Shown: in pieces, positions 17,450 through 24,396 of the stretch
How the letters are laid out: each line of letters opens with the position of its first letter
Numbering within the stretch: the first letter of the stretch is position 1
DNA from: JAVVHH01 sp965276815
GTDB taxonomy: Bacteria > Pseudomonadota > Alphaproteobacteria > Acetobacterales > Acetobacteraceae
Direction of reading: 5' to 3'
DNA: 64,000 nucleotides
Assembly (NCBI GenBank): GCA_965276815.1
Contig: CBDIBE010000004.1
Coordinates: 124,001-188,000, forward strand
Notes under the pieces: generated by a model
What the model saw: only the letters and a program-made list of their open reading frames with translations
Told to the model about the DNA's origin: nothing
The model's database searches: none
Made by a program: the position numbers and the translations under genes

Positions 17450-17719
17450 ATGAACCGCGCCGCGCGCATCGAAGCTCTCTTGCGGGAACAATTCACGCCC
17501 GCCGTCCTGCAAATCGCAGACGACAGCGCCAAGCACGCCGGCCACGCCGGGGCGCGGGAGGCGGGTGAAACGCACTACAGCGTGCTCATCGTGTCGGATC
17601 GGTTCACCGGTTTGAGCCGGATCGAGCGGCATCGCCTCATCAACGGCGCCCTGGGCCCGGAATTCGCCGCCGGCCTGCATGCCCTGTCGCTCACGCTGAA
17701 GGCGCCCGGCGAAACATGA
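17450..17719 (+). CDS. bolA: BolA/IbaG family protein
   Basis: About 89 residues from the ATG at 17450 (an in-frame ATG at 17441 adds three). The core THYSVLIVSDRFTGLSRIERHRLIN with its His residues, and the later LHALSLTLKAP, define the BolA fold. BolA proteins pair with monothiol glutaredoxins in iron-sulfur handling and can act as regulators. The central insert (DDSAKHAGHAGAREAGETH) is typical of the alphaproteobacterial BolA group. It overlaps the acyl-CoA synthetase start by four bases. Confidence 0.9.
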   Translation: MNRAARIEALLREQFTPAVLQIADDSAKHAGHAGAREAGETHYSVLIVSDRFTGLSRIERHRLINGALGPEFAAGLHALSLTLKAPGET

Positions 17720-19332
17720 CCATGTTCGACCTGCCACAGACGCCGGCGAACTACGTCCCGCTCTCGCCGCTCAGTTTCATCCGGCGCTCGGCGGAGGTCT
17801 TCCCCGACCGTATCGCCATCCTGCACGGCGATTTGCGGCAAAGCTGGGCGGAGACCTTCGCCCGCACCCGCCGCCTCGCCTCGGCGCTCTCCCGCCATGC
17901 CGGCCCTGGCCAGACCGTGTCCATCATGGCGCCCAACACGCCCGCCATGGTGGAGGCGCATTTCGGCGTGCCGATGGCGGCCGCCGTGCTGAACGCGCTC
18001 AACATCCGGCTGGACGCCGAGACCATCGCCTTCATCCTCGGCCACGGCGAAGCTCGCGTCGTGCTCGTCGACCGGGAGTTCGCGCCGGTGATCGGCAACG
18101 CGCTGGCCCTGATGCCGGAGGCCGCGCGGCCATTCGTGGTCGATATCGAGGACGCGCTGGCCCCGCAAGCCGAACGGGTCGGCCAGGCAACCTATGAAGA
18201 ATTCCTCGCCGGCGGCGATCCGGACTTCCCATTCACGCTGCCGCCGGACGAATGGGACGCGATCGCGCTGAACTACACTTCGGGCACGACCGGCAGCCCG
18301 AAAGGCGTCGTCTACCACCATCGCGGCGCCTACATGAACGCGGTCGGCAACGTGCTCACTTGGGGCATGGGGCACCACCCGGTCTACCTCTGGACGCTGC
18401 CGATGTTCCACTGCAACGGCTGGTGCTTCCCCTGGACCATCGCCGCCATGGCCGGCACCAACGTCTGCCTCCGCCGGGTCGAGGCCCCCGCCATCATCGA
18501 CGCCCTCGACCGCCACGCCGTCACCCATCTCTGCGGCGCCCCGATCGTCATGGGCGCCATCCTCAACCACCCCGGGATCCAGCCCCGCTCCCCCGCCATC
18601 CGCATGATGACCGCCGGCGCCGCCCCGCCCGCCGCCGTGCTCGAAGGCATGGAGCGCCTCGGCTTCGACATCACCCACGTCTATGGCCTCACCGAGACCT
18701 ACGGCCCGGCCACCGTCTGCGCCTGGCACGACGAATGGGACGCGCTCCCGACCGAGCAGCGCGCCGCGATCAAGGCCCGCCAAGGCGTCGCCTACCCGGT
18801 GCAGGAAGGCCTCATGGTCGCCGACCCGGCCACCCTCGACCCGGTGCCCCGCGACGGCAAAACGATGGGCGAGATCATGATGCGCGGCAACATCACCATG
18901 AAAGGCTACCTCAAGAACCCGGCCGCCTCCGAGGAAGCCTTCGCCGGCGGCTGGTTCCACACCGGCGACCTCGCCGTGTGGCACGAGGACGGCTACGTCG
19001 AAATCCGCGACCGTTCCAAGGACATCATCATCAGCGGCGGCGAGAACATCTCCACCATCGAAATCGAGAACGTCCTCTACCGCCACCCCGCCATCCTCGA
19101 AGCCGCCGTCGTCGCCCGCCCCGACCCCAAATGGGGCGAAACCCCCTGCGCCTTCATCACCCTGCGACCCGGCGCCCACGCCACATCAGCCGAGATCATC
19201 GCCTTCTGCCGCGACCGCATGGCCCACTTCAAGGCGCCCCGCACAATCGTCTTCGGCCCGCTACCCAAAACCAGCACCGGTAAGATGCAAAAATACCTGC
19301 TGCGCGAACAAGCGCGGCAATTGGAGGCCTGA
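17716..19332 (+). CDS. Acyl-CoA synthetase (AMP-dependent ligase)
   Basis: A 538-residue ANL-superfamily enzyme. P-loop motif YTSGTTGSPKGVVYHHRG begins near residue 186; the A5 motif is YGLTETYGPATVCAW; the hinge/A8 region is DRSKDIIISGGENIS; the catalytic Lys motif is PKTSTGKMQKYLLRE near the C-terminus. It activates a carboxylic acid as acyl-AMP and then the CoA thioester. The sequence type resembles medium-chain or methylmercaptopropionate-CoA ligases (DmdB-like), but substrate cannot be read from sequence. Translation is coupled to bolA (ATGA) and to the AhpD-like gene (TGATG). From about 18,400 the plus strand becomes strikingly C-rich within this gene. Confidence 0.9.
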   Translation: MTMFDLPQTPANYVPLSPLSFIRRSAEVFPDRIAILHGDLRQSWAETFARTRRLASALSRHAGPGQTVSIMAPNTPAMVEAHFGVPMAAAVLNALNIRLDAETIAFILGHGEARVVLVDREFAPVIGNALALMPEAARPFVVDIEDALAPQAERVGQATYEEFLAGGDPDFPFTLPPDEWDAIALNYTSGTTGSPKGVVYHHRGAYMNAVGNVLTWGMGHHPVYLWTLPMFHCNGWCFPWTIAAMAGTNVCLRRVEAPAIIDALDRHAVTHLCGAPIVMGAILNHPGIQPRSPAIRMMTAGAAPPAAVLEGMERLGFDITHVYGLTETYGPATVCAWHDEWDALPTEQRAAIKARQGVAYPVQEGLMVADPATLDPVPRDGKTMGEIMMRGNITMKGYLKNPAASEEAFAGGWFHTGDLAVWHEDGYVEIRDRSKDIIISGGENISTIEIENVLYRHPAILEAAVVARPDPKWGETPCAFITLRPGAHATSAEIIAFCRDRMAHFKAPRTIVFGPLPKTSTGKMQKYLLREQARQLEA

Positions 19333-19904
19333 TGCCGCAACCCGACCACGTCACCGCGCTGCCCGACGCCGACGAGAGCACCCTCCCGGAAGACCTGGTC
19401 CCCTACTTCCAAAAATGCCGCGACAAGCTCGGCTTCGTCCCCAACGTGCTGCGCGCCTGGCTGATCCGCCCCGAAAAGCTCCGCAATTTCATCCGCCTCT
19501 ACGACGAACTCATGCTGGGCCCCTCCGGCCTCACCAAACTAGAACGCGAAATGATCGCCGTAGCCGTCTCCGCCTGGAACCGCTGCTACTACTGCCTAGT
19601 CGCCCACGGCGCCGCCGTCCGCAAACTATCAAATGACCCCCAACTGGGCGAAATGCTAGCCTTCAACTACCGCGTCGCCGACCTCCCCGCCCGCCAACGC
19701 GCCCTCCTAGACTTCGCCCTCCAACTAACCGCCACCCCCCACACCATAACCGAATCCGACCGCGCCACCCTCCGCACCCACAACCTAACCGATGCCGACA
19801 TCTTCGACCTCGCCGAAGTAACCGCCTTCTTCAACTACACCAACCGCGTCGCCCACGCCCTCGACATGATGCCCAACCCCGAATACCACACGCTGGCACG
19901 CTAA
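19332..19904 (+). CDS. Peroxidase-related AhpD-like protein (carboxymuconolactone decarboxylase family)
   Basis: A 190-residue all-helical protein. The redox motif CYYC followed by LVAHGAAVR (about 78-90) is the AhpD/CMD catalytic signature, and FVPNVLRAW and TAFFNYTNRVA are typical of the uncharacterised peroxidase-related subgroup. It starts on the stop of the acyl-CoA synthetase, so the two form an operon. Codon use is odd for this genome, with many CTA leucine and ATA isoleucine codons and strong C bias on the coding strand, perhaps from local mutational pressure or transfer. Confidence 0.85.
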   Translation: MPQPDHVTALPDADESTLPEDLVPYFQKCRDKLGFVPNVLRAWLIRPEKLRNFIRLYDELMLGPSGLTKLEREMIAVAVSAWNRCYYCLVAHGAAVRKLSNDPQLGEMLAFNYRVADLPARQRALLDFALQLTATPHTITESDRATLRTHNLTDADIFDLAEVTAFFNYTNRVAHALDMMPNPEYHTLAR

Positions 19905-19912
19905 CCCTCACC

Positions 19913-19942
19913 GTAGGGCGCATAAGCAAAGCGCCATGCGCC
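19913..19942. repeat. REP-like palindrome beside the RAYT gene
   Basis: gtaggg followed by the arms ggcgcat (19917-19923) and atgcgcc (19936-19942) with aagcaaagcgcc between. The gtaggg-x-arm-agc-arm layout is that of REP elements mobilised by RAYT transposases, and the RAYT gene starts 40 bases downstream. Related gtaggg-headed palindromes occur near 13680, 22919 and 23630. Confidence 0.6.
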
Positions 19943-19982
19943 ACCCACCCCCTCCGTCAACGACCCGAAACGGCCCAACCCC

Positions 19983-20561
19983 ATGCCCAACTACCGCCGC
20001 AACTTCGTCCCCGGCGGAACCTACTTCTTCACCGTCAACCTGCTCGACCGCGACAGCCGGTTGCTCACCGACCACATCGACGCCCTCCGCCACGCGGTTC
20101 GCGAAACCCGCACCCGCGCGCCCTTCCACATCGACGCCTGGACGGTCCTGCCGGAGCACATGCACTGCGTCTGGACCCTGCCGCCCGGCGACGCCGACTA
20201 TTCCGGACGCTGGCGCGCAATCAAGAAGAGCTTCTCCAAAGCGATCGAGCCGGGCGAGCCGCGCTCGGCGGTCCGGCGCGCCCGAGGCGAGCGCGGCATC
20301 TGGCAACGGCGTTTCTGGGAACACACCATCCGCAATGATGACGATTACGCAAGCCACGTGGATTATGTGCATTTCAATCCGGTGAAGCACGGCTTGGCCT
20401 CAGCGCCGGCTGCATGGCCGTATTCCTCGTTCCATCGTGCCGTCGCCGCCGGATTGTACCCGGCTAACTGGGCGTTCAACGGCTCAACGGATGCCGCTTG
20501 GGTGAGCGGCGCTGAGCCGACTTGCGCCGTGGGGCGCGGGTTCGCCATTTGTCGGCAATAA
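19983..20561 (+). CDS. REP-associated tyrosine transposase (RAYT)
   Basis: A 192-residue Y1-type HUH nuclease of the IS200-like TnpA_REP group. The HUH motif is PEHMHCVW (H59, H61), and the tyrosine helix reads HVDYVHFNPVKHG (catalytic Tyr probably Y128). FVPGGTYFFTVNL at the N-terminus is typical. RAYTs are single-copy domesticated transposases that cut and join REP palindromes in intergenic regions. A REP-like palindrome lies just upstream. Both catalytic motifs are intact, so the enzyme could be active. The C-terminal 40 residues are less conserved. Confidence 0.92.
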   Translation: MPNYRRNFVPGGTYFFTVNLLDRDSRLLTDHIDALRHAVRETRTRAPFHIDAWTVLPEHMHCVWTLPPGDADYSGRWRAIKKSFSKAIEPGEPRSAVRRARGERGIWQRRFWEHTIRNDDDYASHVDYVHFNPVKHGLASAPAAWPYSSFHRAVAAGLYPANWAFNGSTDAAWVSGAEPTCAVGRGFAICRQ

Positions 20562-20607
20562 TCGCTGCCCGGCGCTGATTCCGAATTTCAAAGTTTTCGG
20601 GTTGTAG

Positions 20608-20642
20608 CTCCGTCCGCAAAACGTACCGCTTTTGCGACGGAG
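20608..20642. repeat. Inverted repeat after the RAYT gene
   Basis: ctccgtc-cgcaaaa (20608-20621) pairs with ttttgcg-acggag (20630-20642) with one bulged base and a loop of about 8. It stands alone in the 143-base gap between the RAYT gene and the next small gene and could be a terminator or repeat. Confidence 0.45.
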
Positions 20643-20704
20643 TGCTTGTCCAAATGCGGGGATCCCGTAACGATCGCTTAATGGTTGTGCGCTAGGGTCG
20701 GGAC

Positions 20705-21178
20705 ATGCGCCCTTCCAGCCGCATGTTTGAGAATGAGCGCGCTCGCACTATTGAGGATGGTCACACTGTGCTACAAGTTACATCCATTGCCGCCGCCGCC
20801 CTCATTCTAACTACATCTGCTGGCCTTGCCGAGGAGATAAAGCCGGAGATGATTGTCCGGTTTACCCAGGGAGGTGTCGCGTGCTTGGAGCGAGACCACT
20901 TACAGGAAATGACGGAACACGCCATAAAGGGAGAGGCTACGAAGGCAGTTGCAATGCTTATTGCGAATGGCGGCGACTGTCTCATGCTCCCGCCTAGCAA
21001 GAGGTTTAAAGTGCTGGCGACCGAGTATAACGTTCCTGACTTGGATATCGGGCTTCTGGAAATTGTGGGCGAAGATATAGTCAGCCTCCATGGAGCCTGG
21101 GCGTTCTCGGTAGGGGCCGAACAGGTTCAACCCGCACCGAGCCGTCCTACGAACTCCAGAGATATGCGGTCACGGTAA
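20705..21178 (+). CDS. Small exported protein of unknown function
   Basis: At most 157 residues. A hydrophobic signal-like segment (VTSIAAAALILTTSAGLAEE) lies at about 26-44; a start at the GTG near 20767 would place it at the very N-terminus and give about 136 residues. The mature part has two cysteines that could form a disulfide and no motif I recognise. Base composition is clearly lower in GC than the flanks, and codons are unlike the neighbours, suggesting acquired DNA. It lies in the accessory stretch between the RAYT and toxin-antitoxin genes. Confidence 0.5.
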   Translation: MRPSSRMFENERARTIEDGHTVLQVTSIAAAALILTTSAGLAEEIKPEMIVRFTQGGVACLERDHLQEMTEHAIKGEATKAVAMLIANGGDCLMLPPSKRFKVLATEYNVPDLDIGLLEIVGEDIVSLHGAWAFSVGAEQVQPAPSRPTNSRDMRSR

Positions 21179-21412
21179 GCGTAGCAGGCATTGGTCACCG
21201 CACCTGCTGGGCGGTGTGGATGCCAGCGGGGGAGGGGCCGTAGCAGTCCGCCTCCACCAGATCGCGACGATCTCCAACCTGTTCAGGGTGTTCGCGATCC
21301 CGGTCCTGGTATGGCGCTGAATGGCGCTCCATCGGCTTGATCCCGCGCCAGCGTTCTTGCATTGTTCCTCGAACAAATCCACCCTGGCCGGGTCCACCCG
21401 CCCGGAGCCCCA

Positions 21413-21742
21413 ATGGAAGATCGCAAGCTGACGCCCGCCAGCCACGAAGACCTCGTGCAGAGCGTCGCCTTTGCGCTTCGCTACAACCGGTCGGGCAAGC
21501 GTGTTGCTGACCGGGACATATTGATGTCGCAGATGGCGGCCGAGCACCTGATCGACGCCCTCAAGCGCTCAGGCTACGTGGTGATGAAGGGGCCGCCGCT
21601 GCCGGCGCATTCCGCACCGCCGCCACCCCATGCGCCTCAAACGCCCGCGACGCCGCATGCCGCCAGCGCACAGGTAAGACCTACAAAGATGCCACCGCGC
21701 CGCGAACCGAGCGACGTCGGGTCCGGCCGAGACCACGCTTGA
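21413..21742 (+). CDS. Small hypothetical protein with Pro-rich tail
   Basis: 109 residues from ATG 21413. Residues 1-55 look like a folded helical domain (LVQSVAFALRYNRSGKR, then MSQMAAEHLIDALKRSGYVVMKGPP). The rest is a Pro/Ala-rich tail (PAHSAPPPPHAPQTP) that runs over the antisense of the broken vapC. The N-terminal part resembles small proteins often found with mobile DNA in alphaproteobacteria, but I cannot name a family. The tail may be a by-product of the DNA rearrangement that truncated vapC. Confidence 0.45.
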   Translation: MEDRKLTPASHEDLVQSVAFALRYNRSGKRVADRDILMSQMAAEHLIDALKRSGYVVMKGPPLPAHSAPPPPHAPQTPATPHAASAQVRPTKMPPRREPSDVGSGRDHA

Positions 21743-21879
21743 TGACCACTACCCACACGCTCGCCGGCGAAAAAGCCAGCTCATTGCCAAAATCCTCAAT
21801 CATCGCGCCCCGCCGGCGACAATCGCTCAGGCATGTAAGCCGCCCAAAGCAGCAGTTGCGTGTCGAGCAGCAGCCTCAA
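21681..21879 (-). pseudogene. Broken VapC-type PIN-domain toxin
   Basis: Directly after the Phd-like antitoxin (overlapping its stop) the reverse strand reads, from a TTG at 21879, RLLLDTQLLLWAAYMPERL, the start of a PIN domain with the first catalytic Asp. That frame stops at 21796. The neighbouring frame continues with the expected next part, MIEDFGNELAFSPASVWVV then IKRGLGRT, and ends at 21681. So one frameshift splits the gene, and the C-terminal half with the remaining acidic active-site residues is missing. It cannot make a working VapC ribonuclease. The antitoxin beside it remains intact. Confidence 0.75.
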
Positions 21880-22121
21880 CCCTCGCCCTCAAACACCCGC
21901 CCGATCTCTCCAGCGCCCATCCGGTCAAAATCGTCCGGCACGTCCGCCCGTCCCGCGAGAAAGCCAAGGCGGCGCTCGCCGCCCCGCTCAGGCGCATCGA
22001 TCGGCACCACTTTGACCAGCGGACGGCCAGCTTTGCCGATGATGAACGGCTCGCCCGCCGCGGCACGCTCGATCAAGCGCGACAAATGAGTCTTGGCTTC
22101 GTCGATATTGACCGTGCGCAT
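21876..22121 (-). CDS. Phd/YefM-type antitoxin, now without an intact toxin
   Basis: An 81-residue antitoxin. MRTVNIDEAKTHLSRLIERA is the dimerising, DNA-binding N-terminal half, and GEPFIIGKAGRPLVKVVP completes the Phd/YefM fold; the C-terminal tail (GFLAGRADVPDDFDR) is the usual VapC-binding segment of this subgroup. It normally represses its own operon and neutralises the toxin. The toxin downstream is frameshifted and truncated, so this antitoxin is an orphan, though it could still counter related toxins elsewhere. Confidence 0.85.
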   Translation of the reverse strand: MRTVNIDEAKTHLSRLIERAAAGEPFIIGKAGRPLVKVVPIDAPERGGERRLGFLAGRADVPDDFDRMGAGEIGRVFEGEG

Positions 22122-22160
22122 GCCTGTTCCGTCCTAAGTCCGATCAACTTAGTGGATCTC

Positions 22161-22496
22161 TCACTCCAACTCGGCCCGGCACGCCGCCTCCAGCACGGGA
22201 AGGTCGTCGCGGACAAGCTTCCAGAGCACCGGAGCGGCGATATCCTCGTAGCCATGGCGCAGGACATTGCCGATCCCGGCGACCTTCTGCCACGGGATTT
22301 CCGGATGTCGCGCTTTCAGCTCCGGCGATAGATGGCGGCTGGCTTCGGAGATGATCTCGATCCCCCGTTGCACCAGCCATTGACGTTGCCAGTCAGCCTC
22401 GAAAGCTTCGAGCGGTAGATCGCCGAGAAGGCCAGCAATACGCTCGGCTGCCTCGACGATATCGCCGAGGCGAAGATCGGCAGGACGCTTTGCCAT
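22161..22496 (-). CDS. hepT: HepT-like toxin (DUF86)
   Basis: A 111-residue four-helix HEPN protein. The end of the core reads GIGNVLRHGYEDI (74-86). HepT RNases use an RX4-6HXY motif; here H81 and Y83 are present, but the Arg expected before the Asn is Gly (G76), while R80 sits next to the His, a variant I associate with one DUF86 branch. It is translated just after MntA (TGATG overlap). In MntA-HepT pairs the nucleotidyltransferase AMPylates the HEPN Tyr to switch the toxin off. Confidence 0.8.
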   Translation of the reverse strand: MAKRPADLRLGDIVEAAERIAGLLGDLPLEAFEADWQRQWLVQRGIEIISEASRHLSPELKARHPEIPWQKVAGIGNVLRHGYEDIAAPVLWKLVRDDLPVLEAACRAELE

Positions 22497-22789
22497 CAGA
22501 AGATGGGAACGGCGTCCGCCTCAACACGGGCGCGGATGCGCTTGTGAATGCTGTCACGGGTCATGATTTCGGTCCGGCGGCCGAGAATACGCGCGGCAGC
22601 CTCCTTCACCTCCATGAGCTCGTAGAGGCCGAACTTGCCGCGCGGGTAATCGAAGAACAGATCGACATCCGAATCGTCGCGCGCTTCGTCGCGTGCCGTT
22701 GAGCCGAACAGATACAGGTGTTCGACACCGAGCCTCTTCAACTCGGCCTCGCTATCTCTCAGCCGGGCTATGGCAGATGCGCGATCCAT
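22496..22789 (-). CDS. mntA: MntA-like minimal nucleotidyltransferase antitoxin
   Basis: 97 residues from ATG 22789. The active-site motif of the minimal nucleotidyltransferases is clear: LFGSTARDEARDDSDVDLFF, i.e. GS (29-30), ten residues, then DVD (41-43). The family transfers AMP to the partner HEPN toxin, which is encoded immediately downstream. All catalytic acids are present. A longer open frame extends to 23002 but the added part is not protein-like and runs into a REP-like palindrome. Confidence 0.85.
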   Translation of the reverse strand: MDRASAIARLRDSEAELKRLGVEHLYLFGSTARDEARDDSDVDLFFDYPRGKFGLYELMEVKEAAARILGRRTEIMTRDSIHKRIRARVEADAVPIF

Positions 22790-22918
22790 GGACAGCACCG
22801 TAGCAAGCTTGGGGTGCCCAAGCGAAGCGTCGTCCTCCGCTGGCGTTCTCTGGCAGCCGGCTTGCGTCGGGATGTCCGGTTGCTTTCCCCAATCGCCGTA
22901 ACCCGCCAGCAAGCGTAG

Positions 22919-22944
22919 GGTGGGGTGCTCTGTCGCACCCCACC
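22919..22944. repeat. gtaggg-headed palindrome
   Basis: Perfect 10-base arms ggtggggtgc (22919-22928) and gcaccccacc (22935-22944) around tctgtc, preceded by caagcgtag. The same head and tail (caagcgtaggg ... caccccaccatt) recur at 23625-23660, so this is one dispersed family between toxin-antitoxin genes. Confidence 0.65.
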
Positions 22945-23085
22945 ATTCCGTCGGCAATGCAGACGTAAACGTCCAAAAGGCCGCCCGCAGATGGAGCGTC
23001 AACCCGTGGCCGAGCGAGACGAAAAAATCCTATCCCCCACGCTATCGCGACGAGCGATGCCAGACGGTCCAGTCCCGGCTGCAGT

Positions 23086-23382
23086 TCAGGAAACGCGCTT
23101 CGGAATGTCGTCCGTCTCGAAAAACACGCCAGCGATGATCGGGATCGCTGGATCGTACGCGATCCAATACCGGCCCCGCTTGAGCCAGAGAAAGCCGAAC
23201 ACGGCGAGTTCGGGATACGGCCGTGGTGCCGGCGATCCACGGTCAGGTGCGTTGGCGATAATGAGACTGGCCTCGGCCAAAGCATGTCCGAGATTGCGCA
23301 AAGCTTGCGGACGTTGCTTGTCGATGTAGAAGCGCTCGAGCGCGAAAACCTGGGCGGCGGCCTCCGCAGTCAGCGAGATCAA
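23086..23382 (-). CDS. ParE/RelE-superfamily toxin
   Basis: A 98-residue plasmid-stabilisation-type toxin. IDKQRPQALRNLGHALAEA, then PRPYPELAVFGFLWLKRGRYWIAY and VFFETDDIPKRV near the end follow the ParE pattern (helical hairpin plus beta sheet with basic and aromatic residues). ParE toxins inhibit gyrase, while RelE relatives cleave mRNA; which applies here cannot be decided. It overlaps the upstream antitoxin by four bases (ATGA), so the pair is coupled. Confidence 0.75.
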   Translation of the reverse strand: MISLTAEAAAQVFALERFYIDKQRPQALRNLGHALAEASLIIANAPDRGSPAPRPYPELAVFGFLWLKRGRYWIAYDPAIPIIAGVFFETDDIPKRVS

Positions 23383-23621
23383 CGGCTGACGGTCAGTCTT
23401 TCGCCATCTGCTGTCAAACCCTGTTCAGCTTCCAGGTGCTCGGCCGAGACCCGCAGCCGATCAAGGATCGGCAGCACCGGGACACTCTCGCCGGACGCAA
23501 TCTGCGCCTTGCTTCGAGCGAGACTCTCTTTCCATGCAACACCCGGCTGCTCGGGCTCAGAACGCACCTTCATCGCCTGATCATGGGCGCTGACCAAAGG
23601 CTTTTCCAGCGCTAACGTCAA
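23379..23621 (-). CDS. Antitoxin partner of the ParE-like toxin
   Basis: Up to 80 residues from a TTG at 23621; an ATG at 23573 (MKVRSEPEQPG) gives 64 residues and may be the true start. The sequence WKESLARSKAQIASGESVPVL and the helical C-terminus fit a small antitoxin, but I do not recognise a named DNA-binding domain. The assignment rests on its position: directly upstream of, and overlapping, the ParE-like gene. Confidence 0.6.
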   Translation of the reverse strand: MTLALEKPLVSAHDQAMKVRSEPEQPGVAWKESLARSKAQIASGESVPVLPILDRLRVSAEHLEAEQGLTADGERLTVSR

Positions 23622-23629
23622 ACAAGCAA

Positions 23630-23649
23630 GCGTAGGGTTGCCCTAACGC
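23630..23649. repeat. Second copy of the gtaggg palindrome family
   Basis: gcgtaggg (23630-23637) pairs with ccctaacgc (23641-23649) with one extra base. The flanks (aacaagcaa before, accccaccattcg after) match those of the copy at 22919, which marks a dispersed element. Confidence 0.55.
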
Positions 23650-23696
23650 ACCCCACCATTCGCGCCGCCAACCCCCTTGACTCCCACCCCCTCCAA

Positions 23697-24314
23697 ATGT
23701 TCCCCTTCCGTTCGATGCTCACCGACCCCGCCCCAAACGACCAAACCCTCCTAGACGCCCTCCGTCAAACCGGGCTGCGCCTTACCCGCGCCATCGACGC
23801 CAGCCTCGACGAAGACCGCACCCCCGCCGAACTCGCCGACCTCTCCGCCGCCTTCGAGCGCACCGGCCGCGGCGTCCGCCGCACCATCGCCTTCTGCTAC
23901 CATCTCGCCAAACCCGCCCGTGACCCGGCCAAGCACACCGCCGCCCGCCGCCAAATCATCCGCGCCGTCGAAGACGCCATCGAGCGCAGCGAAACGCGCG
24001 CCGACCCCGAATCCCTCCGCTCCGAACTCCACGAGCGCCTCGAAACCACCGAGTTCGACGAAGACCTCGACCACCTCACCCCCGACGAAGCCATCGAACA
24101 AATCCTGCGCGACTTCGGCCTCGCCAACGTCCCCTTCACCCCGCCGTATCCGCGCCGCACCCCGGCCCAAATCGTCGCCATCGCCGCCCGCGCCGCCGGC
24201 CAGCCCGCCCCGGCCGAGCCCCAGCCCGGCAACCCCTATGACGAAGCCGCCCCAACCGTCGAAGCCATCCTCGCCTGGGACGCCCGAAAACGCGCCCGCG
24301 CCCAAGGCCCCTGA
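23697..24314 (+). CDS. Hypothetical protein, helical, Pro/Ala-rich C-terminus
   Basis: Up to 205 residues; ATG 23715 (MLTDPAPNDQT) is as good a start as 23697 and gives 199. The N-terminal 90 residues look like helical bundles with many Arg/Asp/Glu (LRLTRAIDASLDEDRTPAE, ERTGRGVRRTIAFCYHLAK), and the C-terminus is acidic and Pro-rich. No catalytic motif or membrane segment is visible. Codon positions are strongly C-biased, as in the rest of this stretch. I do not assign a function. Confidence 0.6.
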   Translation: MFPFRSMLTDPAPNDQTLLDALRQTGLRLTRAIDASLDEDRTPAELADLSAAFERTGRGVRRTIAFCYHLAKPARDPAKHTAARRQIIRAVEDAIERSETRADPESLRSELHERLETTEFDEDLDHLTPDEAIEQILRDFGLANVPFTPPYPRRTPAQIVAIAARAAGQPAPAEPQPGNPYDEAAPTVEAILAWDARKRARAQGP

Positions 24315-24396
24315 ACCCGTCCCCTAATAACCGCACCCACGCCGTCGCCCGCTGACCCGCACGCCGCCTCCGCCCCTCACAGGCGCAAGCGCGCCC

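Noticed and set aside
17575..19179. A 534-codon open frame antisense to the acyl-CoA synthetase
   Set aside because: Gly/Asp/His-rich text without any motif, mirrored from the C-rich coding strand of a clear ligase gene.
21179..21412. Possible small membrane gene between the exported protein and the 21,413 frame
   Set aside because: Short frames such as one reading VAVRLHQIATISNLF have no start context and no supporting features; I see nothing firm in this 230-base stretch.
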